Shown: positions 38,822 to 50,345 of the stretch, in pieces
How the letters are laid out: every line of letters starts with the position of its first letter
Numbering within the stretch: the stretch's first letter is position 1
Assembly (NCBI GenBank): GCA_009617715.1
Contig: VTFK01000438.1
Coordinates: forward strand, 62,001 to 126,000
DNA length: 64,000 nt
Direction of reading: 5' to 3'
Origin: Plectrocnemia conspersa
Taxonomy: Eukaryota; Arthropoda; Insecta; Trichoptera; Polycentropodidae
Program-made: the position numbers and the translations under genes
The notes under the pieces: generated by a model
Seen by the model: only the letters and a program-made list of their open reading frames with translations
Databases searched by the model: none
Told to the model about the DNA's origin: nothing

Positions 38822-38915
38822 ATTTTATATATATATGTATATCTACATATGTTACAGTGAATATGTATATTTTATATATATATGTATATGCTACATATGT
38901 TACAGTGAATGTGTA
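38822..38915 (+). repeat. Tandem duplication, period 49 bp
   Basis: TTTTATATATATATGTATAT, CTACATATGTTACAGTGAAT and a TGTAT end are present twice. Confidence 0.85.
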
Positions 38916-38970
38916 TTTTTTAGTGAAGTTATATTTTCACTAGTATAAATATAACTTCACTAATTATTTC
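38911..38970 (+). repeat. TTTTCACTAGTA motif
   Basis: AGTGAAGTTATATTTTCACT, AGTATAAATATAACTTCACT. The two halves are inverted: AGTGAAGTTATAT pairs with ATATAACTTCACT. Confidence 0.7.
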
Positions 38971-39005
38971 GTTAAATCATATCAATAATAAATACATTTT
39001 TTACC

Positions 39006-39007
<2 letters not shown>

Positions 39008-39054
<47 letters not shown>
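39008..39054. repeat. (TA)n microsatellite
   Basis: About 23 uninterrupted TA dinucleotides. Confidence 0.97.
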
Positions 39055-39057
<3 letters not shown>

Positions 39058-39074
39058 AATAAATATATACATAC

Positions 39075-39385
39075 ATAATAAATCGGCTACAGACAACCAT
39101 ACCGAGGGAGCGGCTAAAGCCGATTGCAGCGTGGACGCAGTCGATACGCGTGCGCCATGAATTGCTTATCGGGTAATGAATTGGTCGCGCATGGGCACTA
39201 GAACCTTAACCGTTACTCATGCTCGTGTTTACAGTCGCCCATCATCAACCGTTCATACGGTTGACGTTTTTAATCCGTCTATTTCTCCGGCCTTTCGGCC
39301 TTCATGTTTTGCAGTGGGAGCTGCCGGCTTCCCATATCAATAGCCAGGCTGGTATAAAATTTATCGTACACTTGTGTTCTAAATT
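39075..39385. other. GC-rich insert between two (TA)n tracts
   Basis: Roughly 300 bp near half GC, with small hairpins (GGCC-TTTC-GGCC at 39,289, AACCGT-TCAT-ACGGTT at 39,247). One 89-codon frame crosses it (39,219-39,488) but starts and ends in AT-rich text and resembles no protein I know. The island is sharply bounded, like an insertion. Confidence 0.45.
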
Positions 39386-39487
39386 TAAAAAATACAAAAA
39401 AGGATTTTCCAGAACCGCTTTTATATATATATTTAACGCTCGTAGAGAATATTTTTATATATATTTATATATATTATATAATATATG

Positions 39488-39603
<116 letters not shown>

Positions 39604-39604
39604 A

Positions 39605-39892
39605 CCACCAAAACTCCATTTAAAATCTCTAAATTGCATTAATAATGTGATTATTAACAATTCACTAAAAGATATCTTAACGAAAGTAATAAATTTAATA
39701 AAATTAATTTTTACCATACCAGCGATAAATGCTTCTGTAGAAAGATCATTTTCTACAATGAAAAGAATCAATACATTTACTTGAAATAGTCAAAGTAAGA
39801 ATAGATTATCAGCTCTTCCAGTAATATCAATCGAAAAAAAACTTTTAGACAAGTTTATGAAAGACAATGCGATTACTGATGACTTTTGTTAA
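39605..39892 (+). pseudogene. hAT transposase C-terminal fragment (dimerisation region)
   Basis: One frame, from after the TGA at 39,602 to the TAA at 39,890, carries the hallmark TIPAINASVERSFSTMKRINT (family form tiPvsnAsvERsFSalkrIKt). Then comes an in-frame stop (39,780), then NRLSALPVISIEKKLLDKF (family form RLsgLalLsIer.l...l). This is the hAT C-terminal dimerisation region of the ZMYM1-like type. The upstream part is lost at the (TA)n tract. A poly-C run 70 bp downstream resembles the C-rich ends of such elements. Dead element; the hAT assignment is strong. Confidence 0.85.
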
Positions 39893-39962
39893 AAGAATCG
39901 TCGAATAAAATTTTCAAAAATAAATTAATAGAAAATAATAAAATAAAAATATATTTATTGTT

Positions 39963-39973
39963 CCCCCCCCCCC
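39963..39973 (+). repeat. Poly-C run of 11
   Basis: An uninterrupted run of 11 C in AT-rich DNA, 70 bp after the hAT transposase stop. C/G runs are common near ends of ZMYM1-like hAT elements, so it may mark that element's terminus. Confidence 0.8.
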
Positions 39974-40002
39974 GACCGCATGCCATTTTGACAGTTGCGA
40001 AA

Positions 40003-40245
40003 CGTCTACTTTCTGTGCTAACTCAAACCTAATGAAAGTTCAAAAACAAATAAATTGCCAAGTGAAGTTTGATTAATTTGTACATTTATTGGGTTTGGCT
40101 AATTCATATTCGTACAATATAAAGCAACGAAAAATTTGAAGTAAAATTATAAGCAGCTATAAAATGCATATTATACTCAATTTGTCAGTTGCGAATCAAT
40201 GTTCTGCTTAAACCTAAACTCAACCTTTTCTTAGTGCAAGAAGTA
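40003..40245 (+). repeat. Two copies of the GTTGCGAAAC repeat
   Basis: TTTTGACAGTTGCGAAACGT at 40,004 followed by CTCAAACCTAA matches the reverse strand of 35,650-35,715. A second copy follows at 40,187 (TTTGTCAGTTGCGAATCAAT, then AAACCTAAACTCAACC). The two are in direct orientation, about 180 bp apart. Confidence 0.65.
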
Positions 40246-40619
40246 TCGATATTTTTAGAACATTAATGAAGTCAAGTGGGATCTGGGTAATTTTGAGTTT
40301 AAAGATCATTTTTGTGCTTTTATGTTTGTTTGATATATATAAATTAAAATTGCATTTAAATGACAAATATCTCGTTTAAGATACTTAGTAATTAGTTTTA
40401 CCATTGATTTTAAATTGTGAATATATCATCCATATAATTAGATATATGTATATTATTCAAGTAACATCACTTTATGGTATGTAATTCTAATCTATTATTA
40501 ATTTATTTACATTAATAACCATAAAGTTTCTAGCGGAATATATTTGTAAATATCATATAATTAAAATTGCATTAGGTGAATTAATTGTATTTGCAGTAAT
40601 TATCAATGATACATTAACT

Positions 40620-41010
40620 CGCTGCTATTCTTAATTAATCGCTTCGGTTCGAGTCGGTTGATTTTTCGTCAACCTAACCGATGAAAACCAGTTTTTTGCG
40701 CGTATACAGGAACCGGATATTTATTCATAATATATCCAGGATAATGTACAGCTTCCTGTCGATTGAACCGCTTTCAATATCCGCCGTTTTATGTCGTATA
40801 AACAACGGATCGGTTATTAACAATTAATAATTCTCCATAAACTTGCTAGACGGTGTGTTGTTTTATACTATAGTTGTACTAAAATAGCGATTGACCTCGG
40901 AAAGATCACTGCCGCCGGAAGGAGACTGTTATGTAGATACTGTGCGAATTTTCGCATACGTAAAAACGAGAGATAAAAACTAGAGGCGGATAATGATATT
41001 AGGTTGTCTC
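40620..41010. other. Non-coding block with raised GC
   Basis: Contains GGTTCGAGTCGGTTGA and TTTTTCGTCAACC at 40,648-40,677 and GCCGCCGGAAGGAGACTG near 40,911. Stops in all frames. Possible regulatory element. Confidence 0.3.
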
Positions 41011-41576
41011 GTAAGTTCGAGAATTAATTGCCAATTTCATAATTTTCTTAGTTATTATTTTAGATGAATTTTATAAATTCAAGATACGATCAAGATAATT
41101 ATGTATATTGTCAGGAATGCACTTTTCGATTTTTTATTTACCGTCAATTTTATAATATTATGCATCATTAATAATCGTATGATTAACGGAATATAATACT
41201 ACTAATTGACAACCGATGTTTCTCAAAATGAAACTGAATTACCGTTGCAAATAAACATCACCATTATTATAGTCTGTAGTTATATTTAGATTATTAAAAT
41301 ATAAATAAATTTATTTGATGTAAAAAATTAGCTATTAAGCTAAATAAATTAAAAATATAAAATAAGTAATTATAAATACAATAGAAATATACATTGTATA
41401 TTCGAATTCATTACTAATTTTGGCAGTTAATTGATTTTTATTTTAGTTATTTTTACCTAATTTTGGTTTCCTATTAGTTTATATCAAATATGTTTTTTTT
41501 AAATATGCACTTTTTGATTATTTATTTATCATATATTTTAATATATGAGGCGTCATTAATATTCTTAACAGCTTAA

Positions 41577-41640
41577 CGCCCGAGGACTCGTATACGAGTC
41601 TTAAAAGAACAGGCATGAGTCCTGCGTCATGCGTTTCCTT
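41577..41640 (+). repeat. TTAA end with perfect 16-bp palindrome, different MITE family
   Basis: TTAACGCCCGAGGACTCG leads into GACTCGTATACGAGTC (41,585-41,600), a perfect palindrome. A second small inverted repeat GCATGA...TCATGC follows. The arrangement TTAA, GAG, palindrome mirrors the ends of copies A-C, with a different sequence. The opposite end was not found. Confidence 0.45.
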
Positions 41641-43912
41641 TTATTAAAAAAATACTAAGATAGCATCAAGTTTGCCATTATATGATAATCAGATATGATA
41701 GTATACTATTTCTACTTACTATCAAATGAAAATTTAATTTAATTTTACTTAAAATAGTCACGTTATCCTAAAGCGACGCAATGTAATGAGACGTAGCCTT
41801 TTTGGGGCACGTGAATTTTTCTTATGAAATGTATGAACCATAATTATTTATTTTATATAAAAAATAATAATTTATGTTACACTTCTTGAATAGAATTAAA
41901 TTTCAGAGGCAAACTATCTAGCTAGGTTAACATAAAACCAATCCAATCAAAAGAAGTCCAAACATCAAGTTTTTTGACCTAAAAGTATATATGTTATTGC
42001 AAAATTAAAAAGTATTGTCGTTACGGTATATGTAGATAAATTAAATAACACAGTAATCAAGGAAATTCCAAAAAATATTATCAACTAAATTGCGAACATT
42101 TTTACAGGGTGTGCTATTTTGAAATTTCCTCACCGTTTAGAAAACCACAATGATTTCACAGAATAAGAAACCAGGGGAAAAAAGCCACAATTCTGATAGT
42201 TATTGTAAAATAATTCAAAAAAGAAACTCTGAGGAATAAAATCATGAACGAATAAAAATGTATTTTCATTCATAATATTTTGTATAAATTAAAAATGGTT
42301 GCAATGGTTACAAGCCAGTTATTTATAATTTAATAATATGTATTTTTTAATACGTCTATAAATTCTTATATATACGATAAAAAAAATCCGTTTATAATAT
42401 AATATAATTTGCACTCACCAAATTTTTCGGCGTCCTTTTTCTGCTTACAACTGTCACAGACACATTTATTTTTAGCACTTCACTTTTAAACCACACTATA
42501 TCATTTTTTATATTTATTTTTATTATTAACACTTTTTTATTTATTCAAATATTTTTGATACGTTTAATTTCACAACTTCTGCACATGTATGCTGTATCTA
42601 TGTGCAGAATAAACACATTTTCTTCTCACATATTTCTCCACACTTTTTATTTTTATTGGCTGATGGTTTTGCAGCTTATCCGAAAGCCTTTTTGGTAGAT
42701 CGACAGCACAGGCACGTTAGAAAATGGTTAAACATCTTCATAATCGATAGATTCCACTGAATTCTGCATCCATCCTTAACCATATTCAAAAGAAAATCTT
42801 TGAATTTAATTTTACTGTTACGATTCAAAATTTGATAGACACTAAACGAATGAAACAATGTACATTGAAATAAATAAAAAAAAAACTACATTTTTTTGTT
42901 TTTTTCGTTGTTTTTTGAAATGTTAGGTAACTAGGCGATCGTTGCGATCAACAACTTTAATATATTTATTATAGTTCATTTATAATACATTGAGGTTTAT
43001 ATATTGTAAGGCTGGTCGTTCTGGTTTTTTACCTGTGTCTATCATTTGGCTGTCATGAAAAGTATTTTTTTCTTATTTGTTTTCCAAATTTGGTTAAGCG
43101 TTTTACCTTTTCTGTCTTGTTTCATCTGCAGGAGTTTTAATTTTATATTTTTGAAACTCTGACATATCCTTTATTTTTTTCTTTTGTCTATTTTGCGGTG
43201 ATTGAAAATACATTTTAAATTAAAATCACTGAGAAAAGAACAATTTTTGCGATACGTTTCGGTCGATAGTTCAGAAGAAATGCGTGTCTTCGATTATAAA
43301 ATGCATTTTTTTATCTGTGTGGAATTTCTGAATTCGGGGTCATATACTCAAAACAATTTTCAAAAGGTATGTCTTAGTATATTTTTTTGCGACAAATCAT
43401 AAAAGCTACATATTAAATTTCAATAAAATATTTTAATTATTTTACAAATTATAGATAATATACTGCAAAAGATAATTATTTGCCATTATTCTGCAAAATC
43501 TTCCGGCCACTAAGCAAAGTTCGTCAAAAAAACCCGTTGCGGTAAGCTGTTAAAATAATATTAATTATTAACTAGTGTTTCGTAAAGTTATATTATATTT
43601 TTTTGCATTTTCATTCAAACTTCAATGTTTTTATAATCTTTAATAAATTAACAATCAGTGTTTCTTATAATTTTACTGGTTAAATCATTTTAAATTTATT
43701 ATATATAATATGTCATTTTAAATTTATTATATATATTTATGTATGTATGTATTATTTTTTTGATTAGTTTCTTAGAAACATGATATACATTAAATTTATA
43801 ACTTATTTCTTTAGTACATAATTTAATTTAATTAACTCCAGCTTCCTATAAGAATATATATGAATGCTTCTTTTGGTTATATATTTCTTATACATACATA
43901 TATTTTATTATA
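41641..43912. other. AT-rich DNA with no supported gene
   Basis: Stops throughout; short chance frames only (for example 42,676-42,858 minus and 43,202-43,402 plus), with no family likeness. Confidence 0.5.
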
Positions 43913-43916
43913 TTAA

Positions 43917-44396
43917 CCTTTAAAGTAGTGAGTGAATTTTAACACATTTATTAGTAAACACTTGAGAGCTAGTTAATCTTACGTATTTTTCCATAATTAT
44001 TTTTGCTGTTTATTATTATTTATATTGCGTTTATAGCTAGGTAAAAAAAACGCTTTTGATTATTTTACTACTATTTTGTATTAGTGTGTTTTAATAATTT
44101 ATTTTAACACTTTTCTAGTATTAAATTTTATTTTACATAAATTTTATATATTTTTGGGCTTTCGTGGAATTTTTTTATATCAATTCAGATGCTTTTATTA
44201 TTTTTTTATAAAAATAATATAGCATATTTTTAAATTTATTGATATTATTTTCTATAAAAATCATGTACATTAAATTAAATTTTAAAAATATAATGATTTT
44301 TATTTATTATTTATTTAGTTAAATATGTAAATATATAACTATTTGAAGTACATAAACGGTGAAAGATCGACCGCCGTATATGTACGGCGATACCGC
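43917..44396 (+). mobile_element. TTAA-type MITE, copy C
   Basis: It follows TTAA (43,913-43,916) with CCTTTAAAGTAGTGAGTGAA. It has the same body as copy A and ends with GGTGAAAGATCGACCGCCGT, the near-palindrome CCGTATATGTACGG, then CGATACCGC/TTAA at 44,397-44,400. It has diverged at a number of sites from A and B, so these are old insertions. Confidence 0.8.
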
Positions 44397-45457
44397 TTAA
44401 AAACTTAAGCGTCGATGTTCCTTATGATTTTACTGTTAAATCATTTTAAATTCATAGAATAAAATATTTTATTATTTGCATCAATGCAAAATACACAGAA
44501 CCACTATTAAAAATAATTATTGCCAGAATTATTTTTTAAGTTTTTATAAACATAATAAAAATCTACATTTAATACTAATTTCAAATTTAAACTATTTATT
44601 TCTTATATATTTTATTATACTAAGCATTATTCGTGAAATAATTCTAATTATCAACTGATGTTTCTCAAAGTTATATTGTATTTTTTTACATTTTCATTCA
44701 AAACTTTATGAAAATAAAACTAGATAGAAAGTGAGAATCGATATTTTTAATAATTTTGCTGTTAAATCATTTTAAATTATTATATAAAAATATTTAATTA
44801 TATCTACAATGCAAACAAACATAATAAACAATTAAAATATGTACTCATTTTTTGATTAGGTCCGTAGAAACATAATACAAATTTATTACTTATTTCGTCA
44901 ATTATTTAGATTTTTATTTTATTTATTTTTAATAAATTCTAGATTCTTATTAGAGTCATATATTTTATTATATATGGCGTCATTATTATTTCTAAACCAA
45001 TACTAATTACCAATTGATGCTTTATAGTCATATTGCATTTTTTTTCATTTTCAATCATACTTTAATTGCTAGAAAAATTGCATTCAATTTTTCGTAACCA
45101 TGTACAAAATACAGAATTAGTTTCTTGCTATTGTGTTTATTTTTTTATGCTACGTGTAACACGTAGTTATATAAAATAATACATTTTTTGCTATAGCTTG
45201 ATTTTTTATTAGTCTAAATACAGACAAACTCATCGAGTAAAGTAGTTTAAAATGAATTAAGTCACTTTTTTGCTATCGAAAATATTATCCCAATTCATCT
45301 TCTGCGTTTTTATATACAGAAATATTTTTAAAAGCTTTTATTCATCGTCGATCATGACATATTCAATAGAACCCTAATTTAAAATTATATATTCCATATT
45401 AAATATCAATTTAATTTTCGATAAATATTTATATATTTCAATAACACCTCATTATTA

Positions 45458-45528
45458 TTCGAGTGGCGAAACTTCAATCAGATGATTGAAACCCTAATAA
45501 TTTTTATATAGCATAAGCGCCACTCGAA
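45458..45528. repeat. Stem-loop with inner hairpin
   Basis: Outer arms TTCGAGTGGCG and CGCCACTCGAA (11 bp, perfect) enclose an inner hairpin TTCAATC-AGAT-GATTGAA at 45,473-45,490. The remaining loop is AT-rich. It stands alone in AT-rich DNA. A structured RNA or a MITE end pair are both possible. Confidence 0.75.
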
Positions 45529-46311
45529 GAGAAAATCTCGTTACAAGGGTGAAATATAATATTTTTTGGCTTCCATTTTAAAAAAATCAACCTTTAACAT
45601 AATATTATTATTATATTTTTAAACTCATTCATGAGTACTTTGAGATAAATTTCTTTTGATTAAGATTTTAATTAACCTAATTCAGAAAGTTTTAAATTTC
45701 AACGTTATATAGTAATAGGTTCGTTATAAATTTTACTCTTATACTATAAGTATAGTATAATAAAATTTACTTGCTCAAAGCAAATATTTTATTAAAAAAA
45801 AATATTAATACAAACATTTTGCTTTTTATAATATACAACAATATGTTACATTATATTTATTTTACAATTGAATTTGAATACCAGATGTTTGATATACAAA
45901 GTATTATATATTATTAATATATTTTAATTGTTATATGCATGTATATTTAAAATATTATATTTCATATCATTCAAAGCTCCCATTTAACTCAAAAAGTTTA
46001 ACCAGTAAATACATACATTCATACAACGCGGACCTTGCTCACTAATTACAAATATAAACACTGAAATTTACACAACGATGAAACGATTTTACACAAGGAA
46101 CAATAGCTTAAAATATTCATGTTACGTAACAATGATACGTCGCATGAAACGTTGTGTATCCTATTAAGCTTTCGTGTACATACATATTTATAAAAAGGTG
46201 ATGCAAGAATATTTCTACTAAAATATCATTGATGTTTTTTGCTCTATTCTTTAAAATTAATTTTTAACTTGAATATTAGAATCCGTTTTAAAATTTAATC
46301 GCTTATATAAA

Positions 46312-46360
46312 ATTATATTTTCGCTAGTAAAAATATATATCTACTAGTGAAAATGTATTC
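46312..46360 (+). repeat. Dispersed TTTTCACTAGTA palindromic motif
   Basis: TTTTCGCTAGTA and TACTAGTGAAAA (12-bp arms, one mismatch) around AAAATATATATC. The same pattern occurs at 35,741, 35,951, 38,911, 60,441 and 61,891. Confidence 0.7.
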
Positions 46361-47065
46361 GTATATGATTTCACATTTAATATAACATATACATATACTA
46401 TCAGTTGATTAGTTTAACGAATAGATACTATTATTTTATTTTAGTTCAATTTTAATAGTTATTTAAATATTATACATATATGTAAATATAATGCAAAGGG
46501 ACTAAATATACGCTTTAAAGGCTCCATTGCACATTCCATTGCGTTCTGACTGATTCATAAGACCCAAAGTAAATATTTGAAACAAAGATATTTACTAAAT
46601 CTACAATAACATATTTTTTTCTTTTTATTTACATTTTTCAGATTTTCTTCGATGAATGTCAATAAATGACAATACTTTATAAATTTAATAAAATGTGTCA
46701 CGTTTAATATTTCATAACATAAGGCATTGTTAATTTCAATTGCTCTTATATAAAAATGTGATTGCTTTATTATATGTATAATGTAAACAATATTGTTTAC
46801 CTGAATTGGCCGTTGTTTTTTATTAAATTGATCAGCATTTACATAACCTTTTATTGTAAACGCTAACGAAAAAAATTCCGTATTGCATAAACCATTGAAA
46901 TTGTGATGAAAGGGTCAAACGCGGTTAACTACTTGTTTACATCAAAGCATGACGTTACCTTCCGAGTTCAGCTCTCATTAATTTAGAAGCAACTGAAGAA
47001 TGAAAGGTTTTTACGGCTGTAGCAATTAACCGAAACAAATTAACAACACGCTTCGTTTACCATAA

Positions 47066-47088
47066 CCATTTGTTTGTTTTGTTCGCAG
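47066..47088 (+). promoter_or_regulatory. 3' splice site before the coding exon
   Basis: A T-rich tract interrupted by single G residues leads into CGCAG. The spacing to the AG and the absence of other AGs in the tract fit a functional acceptor. It implies at least one upstream exon carrying the rest of the 5'UTR. Confidence 0.6.
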
Positions 47089-47126
47089 AAATGAGGAAGT
47101 GAACTAAATTCAGTGATAAGATTACA
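47089..47126 (+). other. 5'UTR part of the coding exon
   Basis: A pyrimidine-rich stretch (TTTGTTTGTTTTGTTCGCAG) ends in AG at 47,087-47,088, so the exon likely starts at 47,089. The UTR segment has an ATG at 47,091-47,093 followed by GAGGAAG and an in-frame TGA, that is, a very short upstream ORF. A TCAGT initiator-like pentamer lies at 47,111, so a local transcription start without an upstream exon cannot be excluded. Confidence 0.6.
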
Positions 47127-47690
47127 ATGTGCGTGCTTAGATCATTATCCTTATTCTTGGCGGTCTTAGCTCTGGTCGGAGCGAAGCTGCCCAGGACTTC
47201 AACTGTGGCAACGAGTCACGAGAATCATATAGACCGCGACCAACCAGGAAGACAATCCGTATTCGTTCGGTTGGATCGCAATCGCAGCAGATCTGTAGAA
47301 GTAGAAGCAACGACAGCTGTTCATCATTTGCATGAGCGAACTTCTACTTTTTCTTATTCCACCACGGAACAGCCGCCGGAGCGGAAATTCAACAAAAAGC
47401 AAGACAAAAAGTGGTTCAAGCAACGCAGCCACAAGGCGTGGAGCATCATCAATGAGAAGTTCGCCTCCAGAGAGAAGAGATCGGTGGTGAACAGTGGAAA
47501 AGTGTTGAGGTCCACCGGTTGGAGTCACACCGAGTGGTTCGGCGATGGTCAAGTAGCTTTGCAATGGAAGACCAAAGTCGACGAGATTGTGTTTAGGGTG
47601 GAAGCCAAGGACGAAGGACATGTAGGATTGTCTATTGACAACGACGCTGTGCTCGTATGGTTCGACAATAATGAAGAAGCTGTAATATTG
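47127..47690 (+). CDS. First coding exon of a secreted or extracellular protein with a DOMON-like domain start
   Basis: This exon encodes 188 codons and ends in phase 0 at a GTAAGT donor (47,691). Residues 1-19 form a signal peptide (hydrophobic core SLFLAVLALVG, likely cut near A19/K20). Residues 20-115 are polar, Ser/Thr/Arg/Lys-rich linker with one N-glycosylation sequon (NRS, N52). REKR at 115-118 is a furin-type site. From about residue 140 the pattern GDGQVALQW, then IVFRVEA, then GHVGLSI and VLVWFD matches the first strands of a DOMON domain, as at the N-terminus of dopamine beta-hydroxylase/MOXD1-like and Knickkopf-type proteins. That family link is inference. The domain is cut by the intron, so the downstream half is missing here. 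The start was chosen because it is the first ATG of a signal peptide, 38 nt after the splice acceptor. Base composition is far more GC-rich than the flanks, with balanced codon use. Coding status is fairly sure; the family is less so. Confidence 0.8.
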
Positions 47691-47696
47691 GTAAGT
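47691..47696 (+). promoter_or_regulatory. 5' splice site after the coding exon
   Basis: GTAAGT follows the codon for L188 and matches the metazoan donor consensus. Read-through would add 19 unconvincing codons (SVHHYLCSIEQIDLIYKY and similar) before a stop at 47,748, so the intron is preferred. Confidence 0.75.
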
Positions 47697-49320
47697 GTTC
47701 ATCATTATTTATGTAGTATAGAACAGATTGATTTAATATATAAGTATTGAGCTATTGAGATATCTTTCAAGATATGACAGATGCTCAAATGCCACTTGTT
47801 ACAAATTGATATATATCATAGTACGTAGCTTATTAATTAATTTGACTGGAGTCCTTAATTTGACATATAGTAGTATTATATTATCAAATTACTTTAGTGT
47901 GCGTACATTTTATTTATTAAAAATAATACTCCATGACTCAAGATTACATAAACCGCGATGCCCATATTGCTTTAAAAAAAATTATGCTCATTATAGGAGA
48001 TTAACTTAGGTAGTTTTATCTGTGCAGGATATCAAATATCGCCCCACCTCGCAAATTCTTAAAATGTAATTTAACATGTTTATTATTTTTGTATTTCCTG
48101 TATATTTGGGACGTTTCAACATGAAAGGAATATATTTTCTTTATCTTAGGTAAATTTAACGGTACCTAACAATTCCCAGTAATTATTTTATGGAACAGAG
48201 AAATTCGCGCTTTTTTATGATAGGGATGGCTGGTGAAGTGAAAGTAAAAGCATGTATTTTTATCTCCATTTTACATAAATAGTCCACTGAATATTCTTTA
48301 CTAAGCATATGTTAAATATTGGCACTTAGTAGGTCTCAATAATTATATTTAAATAAAAAACGTACTTCAGAAAAGTTTTTTTTAAAAAAAACTTTTTCAT
48401 TGTAATATAACGCAATGTTATTTTTTCTGTTGTCAACTAAAGATATGTTGTAGTAGACAATATAATTAAAATGTATTGAAGTGTAAATATGTATTTTTAC
48501 TGTTGTAGCTACTGATTAGTATTGCTTTTTATTAGCTCACATCACTGAGAGTACCCAAAAAATATCAAATTTTCAAAACACATTTGCGTAACATAGTTTA
48601 TTTAAAAATACAAATCAATGATTTTTTTTAAAATAATTTTGCATATGTTAGGCCAAATTATCTGGGAATAAAAGGGTTTTGCAGTACTTTATTTTCTATA
48701 ATATGTTACTTTTAATTTCTATGCTACTTTTAATATGAGTAGAAATAAATCTTCCGAAAATATATATTATTGCGATATTCTAAAGTAAATATTAAATGTT
48801 CAATTTTTAAAATAAAATAAATCACACCTCAATCTGAAAAATATCACAATAATCAATAAAATAAATACATTTCTTAAAATTTTCGCATTTTTAACAAAGA
48901 GATTTACAATTTTCTATCCACTCTTTGGCATTTTTCATTTTACAATTTATTGTATTTTTTACCTGTTCAAATAGAGAATGTATTACTCCTTTCACCTGTA
49001 AAATTGTAATCACTCGTACGTAATTCTTTAACGCCAATTTCTAATGGTTATCTAAAATTGTAAAATAAATTTCATTATACAATTTTTTCTGACTAAGATT
49101 TAGCAGAGCTTTTCTAATACAATCCTTAATTTTTATAAACCTTTCAATCATAGGTATCAAGTAGTTTTACCGTGTTTTACAAGCTAATAATAAATCTAGT
49201 TTCATATTATCTTGCTGTAATACATAATTTTATAAAATAAAATTAATTACACTAGAATATTTAATTATTGAAATTTTAAGGCTAAGTAACCATAGGGGTG
49301 TGTTTCATTAGATTATATTT
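47697..49320. other. Intron of the DOMON-like gene, no gene seen
   Basis: AT-rich DNA with stops in all frames and no exon-like GC rise. No recognised repeat. I looked for a phase-0 exon continuing the DOMON pattern and did not find one here or further downstream. Confidence 0.5.
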
Positions 49321-49325
49321 ACATA

Positions 49326-49796
49326 TGTTGTGACAGACGATAAATGGCGATATGTTTTTTTCCGAGTGGTGGTGGAGAAGCTGGCGCAGAGATGAAGCCG
49401 TGGGAAGTTCTCAGTGGTCTTATAGGTAGCGTGGTAATGAGTGTACAGTGGAAGGTTGATCCTTCTTTGCTACTGTGCTTGTATGGTAAATTCCCTCTCA
49501 GGATGTGTGCATTCATGACAGTATGTTGTCGGTGGGTGGACTCTTCGAGTGACTGCTTGTGACTACCCTCTCCTTGTTGGAGTTCAAGCTTAAATATCCA
49601 AGGCTGCAAAGCTTGCTAACCAATCACAATCATGCAGCGATTATCCAACCAATAGATGTACTCGTTTATTAGAACAGACATTTGCTTGATGGGCATTGCC
49701 CAAGGTCGTATACTGCAACGGAAATTTATTGTTTCCGTGAGGGTTTTGCAATAAAGAAATATTCTTTATACAACGAAGAATATTCGCTGTAAGAAC
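49326..49796 (+). mobile_element. Possible solo LTR
   Basis: A GC-richer block of about 470 bp starts TGTTGTGACAGACG and could end GCTGTAAGAACA. It has a TATA-like TTAAATATCC (49,590) and a poly-A signal AATAAAG (49,751) in LTR order. The flanks show no convincing target duplication. Its frames encode nothing recognisable. Confidence 0.25.
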
Positions 49797-50089
49797 ACTT
49801 GCGTGTATTAATGTGGTTTTTTTCTGGTCGTAACGAGGGCTTTTGTGTATGGTTCCATACTTTACGCTATTGTCTTGTTTCCTTGTTGATGGATGATCAT
49901 TTTGGTCACACTAAATTAACGTGAGTTTTAAGAATAAGACCCCACAAAATTATTCAATATATTTTGTCCTCGAAACCAGATTCATCACATTTGTCAGATT
50001 CCTCATATTTATTTATTATGTCACTTTAATGAAATGCACGCTTATTTATATTTTTTATAAGAATCGTACTTGACGGCCGTAGAATATTG

Positions 50090-50345
50090 ACTATTTTAAT
50101 ATTTTTTTCAACTAGCTTATTTTACAACAAAAAAACGGTTCTTCTGAAAATATTTTCTGAAGGTTATCGCTGTCGCTTCGCTTAGAAATTTATTAATTGA
50201 TAGAGTGCGCTATTCATATTTTTTCAATTTAAATAAAACGGTTAACCGAGTAAAAAATATACATTTTTTGTATGTTTTTAAATGACCGATAAACCAGTTA
50301 ATCGGTTTTAGTTTAAACCGGTTTGGAAACGCTACTCTCATAAAA
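50090..50345 (+). repeat. Repeat with AACCGGTT-type blocks
   Basis: AACGGTTAACCGAG, then CCGATAAACCAGTTAATCGG, then TTTAAACCGGTTTGG and AAACGCTACTCTC. Repetition of the degenerate GGTTAACC/AACCGGTT string is typical of some DNA transposon termini. The boundaries are not clear. Confidence 0.35.

Larger units (their letters stand above)
36658..39007. other. AT-rich DNA with no supported gene
   Basis: A GC-richer patch at 37,540-37,900 has no ORF. At 38,822-38,910 a segment of 49 bp is duplicated in tandem (GTTACAGTGA at 38,851 and 38,900). Confidence 0.5.
44401..47065. other. AT-rich DNA upstream of the coding exon
   Basis: No supported gene. The last 200 bp (46,880-47,065) become GC-richer, as usual near an exon. 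Confidence 0.5.

Noticed and set aside
47199..47705. 168-codon minus-strand frame opposite the coding exon
   Set aside because: It is the shadow of the plus-strand exon. Only the plus frame has a signal peptide, a domain pattern and splice sites.
47691..47750. Extension of the exon into the following open frame
   Set aside because: The donor GTAAGT is better supported than 19 extra codons with no family likeness.
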